NCBI RefSeq assembly: GCF_003265705.1
Contig: NW_020313168.1
Span: forward strand, 2,482,074-2,546,073
DNA length: 64,000 nt
Direction of reading: 5' to 3'
Origin: Callorhinus ursinus
Lineage: Eukaryota; Chordata; Mammalia; Carnivora; Otariidae
Under the pieces are notes generated by a model. That model saw nothing but the letters and a program-made list of their open reading frames with translations. It did not search any database and had not been told where the DNA came from. Made by a program: the position numbers and the translations under genes. Shown here one piece after another: positions 54,466 to 64,000 of the stretch; the stretch's first letter is position 1, and every line of letters begins with the position of its first letter.

Positions 54466-54769
54466 GTGTGAGCTGGCGCATTTAATCCTTGAAGCAAGGC
54501 CCAGGGCCGGTCCTGCCCTGCCCCCGTCCAGGAGAGCGCAGAGGCGCTCCCAGCTCACGTCACTTGCCTGGGGTCACAGCGCGCGGCTTGCTGGCCGAGA
54601 GACTGGCTTCGGGGAGAAAGCACGCACTAGCAGTATGCACGCAACTGGGCGTGGCCGGGTTCCAATAAAGCTTTATTTATGGACCCTGAAATTTGAAATT
54701 CATGGAGCATTCATGTGTCATGAAATATTCCCTTCCTTTTGATTTGTTTCAACGTTGAGAAATGTTCAA

Positions 54770-55435
54770 AACCATTCTTCACACAAAAACCCGCCCACGG
54801 ATGCTTGTAGCAGCCTCCATCATAGCTGCCAACACTGGGGAGCAAACAAGATGTCCTTCGGTAGGTGAACGGACAAAGAAACTGTGGTCCGTCCAGACCC
54901 GGGGACTTTAGTCACTGCTAAAAAGAAATGAGCTACCAAGTCCCGGAAAGACCAGGAGGAACCCGGAATGCATATCGCTAAGTGAAAGAAGCCATGTGAG
55001 AAGGCTCCGTACTGTGTGATCCCACCTATGGGACATCCGGGGGAGGGCAGAGCTAGGGAGGCAGTAGGAGGATCGGGAACCGGGGCTGCCGGTGGAGTGG
55101 GAGGGAGTAGGGAGGGCCCGGAGGATGCTCAGAGCAGTGAGGCTGGTCTGGATGATCATAAGGCAGGTGTGTGGCATTGTACCTTTGCCAGACCCACAGA
55201 GTGTACAAGACCAAGACGAACCCGTGTGAACTAGGGACTTCGGTTATCGATGGTAATGAATCACTATTGGTTCATCAGTTAGAACAAGCGTACCGTGTTA
55301 ACGCAAGATGTTAATAATAGGGAAATCATGTGCATGGGTGTGTGTTGGTGGGGGGGTATATCCAGGAACCTTCTACTCAGTTTTTCTGTAAACCTAAAAC
55401 TGCCCTAAAAAATTAAATATTCTTTTAAAAACAAG
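54770..55435 (+). mobile_element. L1 3' UTR fragment
   Basis: It includes AAGTGAAAGAAGCCATGTGA, TGTGTGATCCCACCTATGGG and ends CCTAAAACTGCCCTAAAAAA, the usual L1 3' end. It is diverged. Confidence 0.85.
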
Positions 55436-56935
55436 TTCTCAGCTCTTGGACTGTAACAAGGACAGACAGTGGGGGCCATAATGTGCTGATTCTGGTCTCA
55501 ACCAGCCCTGACCAGAAATGTAATGTTGAGCCCATGTACATGGTTTAAAATTTTCTAATAGTCTCGTTTTTGAACACTTGATTTTGAAAGAACTATAGAG
55601 TCACAGGAAGTTGCAAAAAAAAAAAAACATGTATGCCTTACAAGCCAGGAAGTTGAGGTGGGTACACCCCACAGGTCTGGCCAGTTTTCCAAGGGCCCAT
55701 CGGGGGCTGCGTGCGTGCAGAGTTCTATACAGTAGTGTGGCTTTGTGTCACCATCAGCCCAGCCGGGACACCCCATGGCTCCCATATACCAGCTCAGAGC
55801 CACTGAGACCATCCTGCCATCGAATTGCTTTTGCATCTTTGCCAATAATTGGTTGGGTGTATTTGTGTGGGTCCAACAGCCACCCTTTTTAAAAAGTGAA
55901 AAAGAGACCTGTAAAATTAGTTTTAACAGTTATCCAGCATGCCCCAAATATTACCATGGCAACATGTGATCAGCTCCCATTATTGGTAAGAAGTGTTTAC
56001 ATTCTGTCTCCGGACCGAGTCTTGGGAACCCCACGTGTACTTTACCCGTAGAACGTATCTCAGGGTTAACTCACTGTCCTTCACGTGCTTGATGCCACGT
56101 GTGGCCTGGGGCCACCGCATTGGCCAGCCCAGGCTGGCATCCTGCTTTTTTTGTTTAGGTTTCTCTGGGCAGCCCTTTCCCCTGGACATCCCTCTGTCTT
56201 TGTCCATGATGGTTGGGCAGCTTCTAGGGGGAGGGCTGGAGAGTGTTTGGTTGCCTCTGCTAGGGAGGTTCTGCAGGCCTGACCCCCCCCCCCGGCTCTG
56301 AGCAGGGATTTGGGAGGTCCCCAGCCAAGGGTGTCACCCAAGGAAGCGACTGCACCTGGAGGGTCCCCTTGAAATCATGTTGTTGCTGACTGCCCTGCAA
56401 AGGACCATCCGCTCTTTAGAAAGCTGGCCTCTTTCTATGAAAGCTGTCAGGAGGGGGGAGGAAAGAAGTGCATCAATCCCTCCAAAACCGAGAGAAAGGA
56501 AGTTCAGCCTCCTGGAGAGGGAGCACTCCCTGGGGACTCGGGAGGCACGTTGTCCTTCCCTGCTCCGCTCACAAACCATGACAGCCCCTCTGGGGGTCCT
56601 TGATGCAACCCTGGATGATTTGTTGCATGGGGGCCGGAGGGATGCTCTCTGGGGAGCTCTTCCACTCCGACGGCATGGAGCCGCCTTCGGGAGCAGGAGG
56701 CCAGGGTCCCCCGGCGTCCCTCGGTGTTGCATCAGCAGCCCGGGCAGGGAGCCCGCAGCAGCTTCCCAGAGACCTAAGCATGAGGTCACAGAAGCAGTGA
56801 CGTAGCAGTGCCTCCCAGGGACACGGGGAGCTCACGCTGTCTTCAGGGACCCACGTCTGGCTGTTGCAACGTAACCCAATACCGATGAAATTCTCCCTAA
56901 AAGTGAGAAGCGGAGGTGAATGACCTTTGTCTTTT

Positions 56936-57140
56936 TTTTTTTTTAAAGGTTTATTTGCTTATTTTAGAGAGAGAGAGAGCACGCGGGATGGGGGTGCAGA
57001 GGGAGAGGGAGAATCCCAAGCAGGCTCCACGCTGAGCATGGAGCCCGACACGGGGCTCGATCTCGAGACCCTGAGATCATGACATCTTGATCCGAAATCA
57101 AGAGTCGGGTGCTTCACCGACGGAGCCCCCCAGGCGCCCC
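56936..57140 (-). mobile_element. CAN-SINE, antisense
   Basis: Reversed element; head ends CCCCCCAGGCGCCCC. TGACCTTTGTCTTTT at 56921 and TGACCTTTGCCTTTT at 57141 form the target duplication. Confidence 0.95.
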
Positions 57141-58489
57141 TGACCTTTGCCTTTTGATTGACATGTCCTCGTATCCACTCTGTTTGCCTTAGCATTCATT
57201 CCCAGCAGAGTAATCAGCAAGGACTTTTTTACTTGGGTTTTCTGTCCACTTTAACCAATGTTCCTCAAACACCTGTGATGCACAGGGGACAAAGGGCTCC
57301 TGGCGGCCCCCCACCTATATCTGGAACATGCTTTCTTGCTTCCAGGAACCTGAAAGTGTGGTTTCCCTGATGGTCCTGCCCTTTGAGAGCGGAGGCCTGG
57401 ACTCCGGTGCGAGCCGGTAGCCTAGGACAAGTCCCTGGCTTTACTTTTGTGGCAGGCAGTGACACAGATGGTCCCCGAGCATGGTGGTGCTGGAATCAAG
57501 CCATGGGTCCCACCCCAGCTCTGCCCGGCGGTGTGCCCTGGCAAGTCCCTGCCCTCACTGCCCCCCTTTCTCCTCCACGCTGTGGGCACAGTGACCGGTG
57601 CATCCACGAGGCCAGCATGGGGCGTGGCCCCTAAGTGCTCCCGAGGTCCATGGCCAGGAGTCCCCCCACCCCGTCTCAGCTGTGGGTCCCCAGGAGAAGG
57701 AGGGGCATGGAGACCGGCCCAGGGTTAGATGGCACACCCCTCTGCTCTTACGTTTTGTTTAATGGTCTCCAAAATGGGGTGCAAATGCTTTCGAGAAGGG
57801 GGACCTGTCCCGAGGGGCTTTGGAGCCAGAAAGGGCTGTAGGAAGGAGGTGCCTGCCAGGGTTGGGGAACATGGGAGTAAGAAGCCGGCAGTGGGAATGT
57901 TCTGGAAGGGGGAGGATGGCTGTCTTGTGGGTCACTGGAAGGAGACCCGTACACGTCAGGGAGGTGGGGGTAAGTAAGACCCTGGGCCCAGCAGAGGGGG
58001 CGGGTGGGCAGGGTGGCCTCTCCCAGGAGCCCCAGGGCTGGCGGTTAGGGCCGGACTCTGTAGATGGTAGAGGCACCAGGGTCTGTCTTGCTTCTGTAAA
58101 TATTTAAACACTGGAAGGATTATTTTTGGTAGCTACGGTCTCTCTCCGAGCCTGGCAGGCTGCCGGGCTGCTAGGAAGGGTGTCAAGTGACTGCAGGCTC
58201 AGTGCACGCTCCCCGTGCTCCCCGTTCTGGCGATCCAGTGGCCACCATCGGTAATTGGGGTCATGGGCCCCCTCTTTGGGGAGAGTGTGGACAGACAGAG
58301 GCTCCTAGGCTTTCTCCCGCAGGTAGGAGCAACACGATAAATGTGGATGTCGTGTCTGAGAAGTTTCCCTGACGGTGGCTGCAAGGGACAGTTCCCTGAG
58401 CTTCCAGACCGCGAGCAGTGAAGTGTAGGGCCAGGAGCCAGCCAGGCACCCCAGGGGGGTCGCCACGCTCTGCCAGAGCCACCTGGGGT

Positions 58490-58960
58490 GAAAGGGCGCA
58501 TTGTGTGGGCCGCAGCGTGGGGGGAGCCTGCAGAGAGCCGCCTTTGTCGGGCCCCCTGGGCAGACGTGCGAGGAGCCTGCTTCCCGGGCAGCCCCGGCCG
58601 TGCGAGGCCCAGGCAAGCACGCGAGCACCGGGACCAGCGGCCCGGGTTTTTGCAGAGCGGGCCACCCTGGTCCTGGCCGGCCACAGGATCGGGTCTGTCC
58701 CGGGCCTCGGCCGCACCGCTTCCCCTGGGAAGGAAGGACAAGGCTGGCAAACACCACCCCCTGAAACTCCATTTTCCGGAGGTGGCACTTCGCGTGCCCA
58801 GCAGATGGCAGGCTTCCTCCAGATCAGCCAGGGGTGTCCCCTGCCCGCAGCGCCCGCCCGCCAGCTTCCCGGCCCCTCCCTGGCGCCCCGCCCCGCACCC
58901 GGTCCTCCACGGACGGCCCATGGCCGAGGGACCTCCTCACGGGGGGACCTCCCCTCCTCT
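58490..58960. promoter_or_regulatory. CpG-richer patch in TBC1D16 intron 3
   Basis: About 470 bp have visibly more CG dinucleotides than the flanks and long stop-free frames on both strands. TBC1D16 is known in human to have an internal CpG-island promoter giving a 47-kDa isoform. Whether this patch is its counterpart is only a guess. Confidence 0.3.
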
Positions 58961-59352
58961 CTTCCTCCTCCTTGGCTGGTTTGCTAAGTCCCTCTTAGCA
59001 CGGACGGGAACCGGCCAGTGCCTGCAAGCTCGGCCAGTTACAAGGGCTGGCTGTTGTGCTCTTGGGGAGGGGACGCAAGCTCAGACCCACGCCAGGCGCC
59101 CTCCGCTGTGGGACCACCGGATGCTCCCTCCCCGTGGCCGCTCTGTTTGCAGATGATCCCTGATCCTCACTGACCTTCCACCTCCTCTCTGGGTGCTGTG
59201 CGTAGAGAGTTGCCAGCATGACCTCCCCCGACCCCACATCAGCCCAACCACGACCTCCCCAGAGACCAGACAGGTTCTAGACGGGCTTGGCCTTGGCCTC
59301 AGAGCAGAGGCACCTGGCTGCTCTTAGACCCGGGAGTGGTCAGCTGGATGCA

Positions 59353-60687
59353 GACACAGGGATGCAGCCTGGTTCTCGTCCTTTCCACTGGCCCTGGGCA
59401 CGCTGGACACACATGGACATGCTGTGTGGACACACTGACCCCGCGGCGTAAATAAAGAGTAGAGAATAAAGAGGAGGAGGCACCCCAAAGAACTGAAAGC
59501 AGGGACTCAAACGGGTATGTGTGCACCCACATTCAGAGCAACATTACTCACGGTCGCCAAAACGTGGGAGCCACCCAAGTGTCCATCAGTGGATGGATGG
59601 ATGAACTACATGTGGTCCATCCACACGGTGGGATATTCAGCCTTAAGAAGGAAGGACATCCGGCCAGCTGCCACATGGATGGACCTGGAGGACACTGTGC
59701 TCAGTGAAGTCAGCCACTCACAAAAGGACAAATACTGGAGGATTCCACTTACACCCTAGAGTCGTCACTTATACAGACAGAGGGTTGAACCGAGGTTGTC
59801 AGGGGCTGGGGGAGGGGAATGGGAAGTTAGTGTTTAATGGGGACAGAGTTTCACTTTGGGACGATGACAACGTTGTTCTGCTGGTTATGGTCGCACAACA
59901 ATGTGAATGTGCTTAGTGCTAGTGAACTATATACTTAAAAGGGGCTAAAATGGTAAATTTTATGTTGTACTTTGCCACAGTCGAAGCAGAGAGAGAGAAG
60001 GAAGAAGTTGAGTGAGCAGGGTCACTGGGATGGCGAGAAGCCACCTGGGTGTGCATCTGTCCAGCCTTTTGAGAACCAGTGTTCGCGATGAGATCCAGTA
60101 AGCTTGTGCAGGTTGTCCGCTTGGACTTCAGGCCTCGGGAAGTCCCAGGCTGCTGGCTGTGGGCTCTGGGGCTGCTCGGCCTGGAAGGAGAGCCTGGCTT
60201 GGCCACTGTGGTGCCCTAGCCAGAGGGGCCCGCCCTGCGAGAGGGACACCAGCTCTCAACATGGCTTGTTCGGTCCTAAAGCAGCTTATAGTAAAATCAG
60301 GAGCTGGGCTCTGGAAGCTGGTTCTTCCGGGAGACTCCCTGGGCCGGAAAACCTGGAGGAAGCCGGAGCCTTGTCAAGATTAGATCAGGGAATAGATACC
60401 ACCATCCTGTTTTCCAGAACTTCGAAAGACAGATTACCCCCAGTCTTCTGGACACGGGGGAACCGAGCAGGCCCCTCTGGGCGTGGGCCCTGGGGCCCGT
60501 GGCAGAAGGGAGACACAGGGATGCAGCCTGGTTCTCGGCCTTTCCACTGGCCCTGGGCACGCTGGACACACGTGGACATGCTGTGTGGACACACTGACCC
60601 CAGGCGTGAATAAAGAGTAGAGAATAAAGAGGAGGCTCCCAAAGAACTGAAAGCAGGGACTCAAACAGGTATGTGCACACCCACATT
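59353..60687 (+). repeat. Local direct duplication (about 180 bp, two copies)
   Basis: Positions 59353-59533 and 60512-60687 are nearly identical (from GACACAGGGATGCAGCCTGG to CCCACATT), with about ten small differences and a few short indels. Each copy ends in the start of an L1 3' UTR piece; only the left copy continues into the L1. Outside these limits the flanks do not match. Confidence 0.9.
59480..59995 (+). mobile_element. L1 3' UTR fragment
   Basis: AACTGAAAGCAGGGACTCAA, GTGTCCATCAGTGGATGGAT, CTGTGCTCAGTGAAGTCAGC and GCTAAAATGGTAAATTTTAT follow the known order. Its first 50 bases belong to the duplicated segment that recurs at 60512-60687. Confidence 0.88.
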
Positions 60688-63149
60688 AAATAACTCCCTA
60701 ACACGACCCCCCCCAGCACCCCAGGAGGGTATGCCTCCCCCTACTAGGCCAACACTGGGAATCCAGTTGGGGGGCATCAGGGCGGGGCTGGCTGGGCATG
60801 CATGCCTCGAGGGCACAGCTGTCCCCCGCCCCATCCCCCAGGAATCTCTTTATCTAATGTGTGCTGAGATTGACCAGAGCCCATGTTTATGCCCCCTCTT
60901 AGAGTGTGAACACTGGCTTTTCTATTTTAATGAAGGTTCTAGAGTCCTCCCAGCCTGTGGCAAAGCAGGCAAAGGGCAGCTCGGGGTCATGGGCAAAATG
61001 AGCAAGGGCTGCTGGAGAGGCCGCAGGAACCCAGCTAGTCAGAGTGGCACCCCATTATGTGCTGGGCCTCGCAGTGGCCACAATCAGGGGCCCAACCCGT
61101 TCTCCCTCTTGCTTTGGTTCAGAGCGGCAGGGGCTGGGGTATGGATTGGAGTAGAGACCCCCGGGCTGGCGCCCCACCTGCCTGTAGGCACACCTGCTTT
61201 CTTGCTGGGATCCAGATGCATTGGCCCATTGTGGGTGTTTTCAAAGTCTAGGTCCAGAAACAGCCACCACATGGTGTGACCTCTGGTTCTGGCAGGTGTT
61301 CAAGTTCAACCATAACCTGCCCTGAAAAGGCCAGCATCCCTGACCTCTCAGGGGCCCCTAGTGAGGACCTCAGGCCATCCGCAGGGCCCACACCTGGGGT
61401 TATGGCTCATGGGGTGGCCTGGCTGGGAGCTCGAACCCATGGTGACTCAGCACCTCTCAGCTCTGCCATCCAGGGTCATCCTGTGGACGGAGCCTGTTCA
61501 GGCTTGCCCACATGGGGACCACGGGGCCTTTAAAACGGTTCTGAACTCAGCAAAGGCCCTTAGCCAGGTAGCGTTCTGGGGAGGGCAAAGACATGGAGCA
61601 CTTATTAGGACTTTCTCTATGGTGGGCAAAAAAGCCCATGTCTTTTCACCCTTGAGATAATCTAGCACCGTGCTTCACTGGGGACCTCTCTGTCACTCAG
61701 GCTCAGAGGTGGCTTGCTCAAGGCCACACTCTTTGAGAGGACAGAGCCGGCAGAGTCCACCCACCTGCTCCCTAGACTGGTAGGTAACCAGTTAAGGAGG
61801 CTTTGGGCATTTTAACCACCTGCCAGGGGATAGCCCATGAGCTGTGGTGTGCCCCTGGAAGGGCCTCAGCTCGGGGGACCCCACTCCGGTTATTTAATGG
61901 GCAAAATGTGTTCCTGGTGCTTTTCCATCAGGGGAAAACGATGTTGCTGGTCAGGGTCTTAAGTGGCCCCCCACATTTGGGGTGCCCTAAGGGCCCCCTG
62001 GAATCCCGCCCCTGAGTGAGATTACCAGGTCACTGTGCTTGGCCTTTCACACCCAGTTCGAGTTTGAATAATAGACAGTAGAAAAATGTCCCACTGACCC
62101 CTCTGCATTTTTTTTGTTTTTGTTTTTTTAATTCCAATTTAAGAAACATCCTTTGGGGAAATCTTTTCCTCCTTTACTGATTGAAAGGCTTCTCCTTGGC
62201 AGGACCGAGGGGTCTGAATCCCCAGAAAGGGACTGGCATGAGAAGGCAGGTGTGAGTCGGGCTGCGGTGGCCCCAGCCAGCTCGGCCGGAACCGGGGAGT
62301 CACGGTCAAGCCCAGGACTCAACAAGACTGGCCGGGACAGGCTCCACTATACTGGGCAGAATTAGGCCTTGATTTTTTGAGGCTTTAACCAACAAAACAA
62401 GCAGGGGGCCACTGAGTTTTGCTTTGTAGCTCATTACCAATTAAAGGGCCAGTATCCCATGCATAGAACCTTCCAGAAAAATGCCCTTCACCCCTAAAGT
62501 TAATGATTTGGGTTTTGTTCCCTCTCTGTTGGAATTGGTTTGTTGAGTGGCTGATGTCATAGGAATTTCGATTCACCAGGAGAAGCCCCGGCTGGTGAAG
62601 CAGGGTGCAACCAGCTGAGCCATGTCTGACCTTCCTCCACCCTTTGACGATCGGGCAGATCCGTGGCCAGGAGCCCCATCCCGGTTGTGCCCACCACGCC
62701 CCTCGGGAACATGCCTGGTGGAGCTGACCGTGGGTTTGGATTTGACGCATAGCTCTCTACAGTTGACAAAGGGAGACTATGTCCAGTTTGGGCAAATTGG
62801 CCACAACCATTGCTGGAGCCAGGGAGAGAGGCCCATCAGCTAGAGTGACTTCTTCGGGGAACGTTGCTTTGTTTTGTGACTTTGGATAGAATATACAAGA
62901 CGGGGCAAATGCCCGCTTGCCGAGGAGCCAGGGCTGTTGGCCAGGCCAGCATCTATCTGGCAGATGTCTGGGAAAATGTTTAAAGTAAATAAATGTGACG
63001 ATTTCTGGGTGGACGTGATACCTTCCCCTCTTTCCTAATCCTTGCGCCTGGGGCGGGATCCCCAAGGGCAAGTTCTGGTCCTTTTGCTACTGAAGGTCAG
63101 CCTGGGCCTGGACCGGAACAGGGAATATTGGCTTAAAACCCACACCTCT

Positions 63150-63620
63150 GCACATGTACACATGCACCGTCCACGCGCACACATACGCATGCGCACATGC
63201 ACACAGACCACACGTGTGCGCTCATGTGCATGCATACACACACGCATACATGCACCGATGCATGTGTTCATACGCAGAGGTATACATGCACATGCACGCG
63301 CACACACATGCACATGGCACATGTATGCATACACACGTGCACACACATGCACACATGCATATGTTCATATGCGGAGGCGCACATACATGCACGTACGTGT
63401 ATGCACATGGCACGTGCATGCATACACGTGTGCGCACATACATGCACACATGCATGTGTTTGTATGCAGAGGCACGCGTGCACTTGCATGCACGCACACA
63501 TGTGCACGTGGCACATGTATGCATACACGTGTGCATGCACACGGGCACATGTGCACTGCCTGCACGCACACACATGATATACATGGGCACACATGCATGC
63601 ACACACATACATGCAAACAC
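63150..63620 (+). repeat. CA/TG-rich satellite with about 95-bp period
   Basis: About 470 bp of nearly alternating purine-pyrimidine sequence. A GCATGTGTTCATACGCAGAGG-like marker recurs at 63260, 63358 and 63452, and CATGGCAC/CGTGGCAC at 63313, 63406 and 63507, giving a 93-101-bp higher-order unit in about three copies. Both strands stay open in several frames with His/Cys/Thr-rich translations, which is an effect of the repeat. Confidence 0.9.
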
Positions 63621-64000
63621 AAAGTTTCAGAGAGAAAAGTTTGAACATCTTTTGTTTGAGTCTGAAGGAAATATTCAATATTGTCTCATTCTCTCCTATT
63701 TAGTTTTTTCTTTCTCTCTCTCTTTTTTTTTTAAATCACTTTCAGAATTGCTGGGCTAGTTTTTCCAAGTTTAAGATATTCCCCTTCAGATCTCACACTG
63801 CCGTAGCATCCGGGACCTCAGAGCGCTCCCAGAGGGATGAGGCCATGGTTCCAAAGCTGTAAGGGAAGCATACTTCTTCCTGGGGACACCCTCCAGGGGA
63901 TGGAGGAACAGTGCTGGTTCTTGATCGCTGGGCACATTCCTGCACCTGTTTATTCTGTTTTAAAAATAACCTCCTTAAAGAAGTGCTTGTTGCTCACGGG

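Larger units (their letters stand above)
45858..64000 (+). other. TBC1D16: TBC1D16 intron 3 (partial)
   Basis: About 18 kb of intron to the right edge; I found no segment resembling the next coding exon. It contains MIR copies, MER5-like and other hAT pieces, L1 fragments, an MLT1 LTR (54030-54465), SINEs at 48286-48479, 51248-51450 and 56936-57140, a local duplication (59353-59533 and 60512-60687), a CpG-richer patch (58490-58960) and the terminal CA/TG repeat. The stretches 51480-53780, 57160-59340 and 60690-63140 show no named repeat. Confidence 0.8.

Noticed and set aside
56334..56805. Opposing 151- and 142-codon frames as an extra TBC1D16 exon
   Set aside because: Neither resembles any TBC1D16 segment I recall, and neither is framed by convincing splice sites in the needed phase.
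6871..57140. tRNA genes suggested by tRNA-like heads of the SINEs
   Set aside because: The heads carry A/B-box-like sequence but lack a complete tRNA fold and are followed by the SINE body and A-rich tail.
58199..58921. 240-codon minus-strand frame in the CpG-richer patch
   Set aside because: Gly/Pro/Arg-rich, with overlapping open frames on both strands; no similarity recognised and no splice structure.
63042..63759. Two 200-codon His/Thr/Cys-rich frames at the right end
   Set aside because: They translate the CA/TG repeat; all frames of such a repeat are open, so no protein is implied.
1..64000. A novel defence, secretion or biosynthetic gene system
   Set aside because: The window is explained by two known split genes and mammalian repeats; nothing in it supports a new multi-gene system.

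Overview
The window is nuclear DNA of a mammal of the order Carnivora. It carries about sixteen tRNA-Lys-derived CAN-SINE copies with the usual head (GCGCCTGGGTGGCTCAGTC) and an AAATAAATAAAATCTT tail, most with visible target-site duplications. The canid-type head (GGGATCCCTGGGTGGCGC) is absent, so a bear, seal or mustelid-like (arctoid) source is more likely than a dog. The rest is fossil mammalian repeats (L1, MIR, MLT1 LTRs, hAT elements) plus two split genes. There are no bacterial operons, CRISPR arrays or prokaryotic mobile elements.

Layout. Left half, minus strand: the first 13 coding exons of CCDC40, running from the start codon at 28957 down to a splice donor after 407. They give 773 codons in one continuous frame; the C-terminal exons lie beyond the left edge. 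Centre, about 28.5 to 30.6 kb: a CpG island shared head to head by CCDC40 and TBC1D16. Right half, plus strand: the 5' part of TBC1D16, with a probable non-coding exon 1 in the island, the start-codon exon at 42390-42629 and a 592-bp coding exon at 45266-45857. About 18 kb of the following intron fills the right end. The TBC (Rab-GAP) domain is not in the window. The head-to-head order matches the human 17q25.3 arrangement.

Function. CCDC40 is, with CCDC39, the coiled-coil ruler that sets the 96-nm repeat of motile-cilium axonemes. TBC1D16 is a Rab GTPase-activating protein of endosomal trafficking. The two are not known to share a pathway; what they share here is the promoter island. A perfect RFX X-box lies six bases upstream of the CCDC40 start codon, which fits RFX control of cilia genes.

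The points most worth a second look are that X-box and a second near-match in intron 1, a G-rich GGGTT/GGGTC minisatellite between the promoters, an expanded acidic hexapeptide repeat in CCDC40 exon 3, two very short CCDC40 introns (77 bp, and 94 bp with a long homopolymer), an overlapping upstream ORF with a strong start context in TBC1D16, a target site present three times around SINE insertions, a local 180-bp duplication and a 95-bp higher-order CA/TG repeat. I found no previously undescribed molecular system. Exon ends were placed by reading splice sites, frame continuity and remembered protein similarity; repeat ends are approximate and were not checked against a library.
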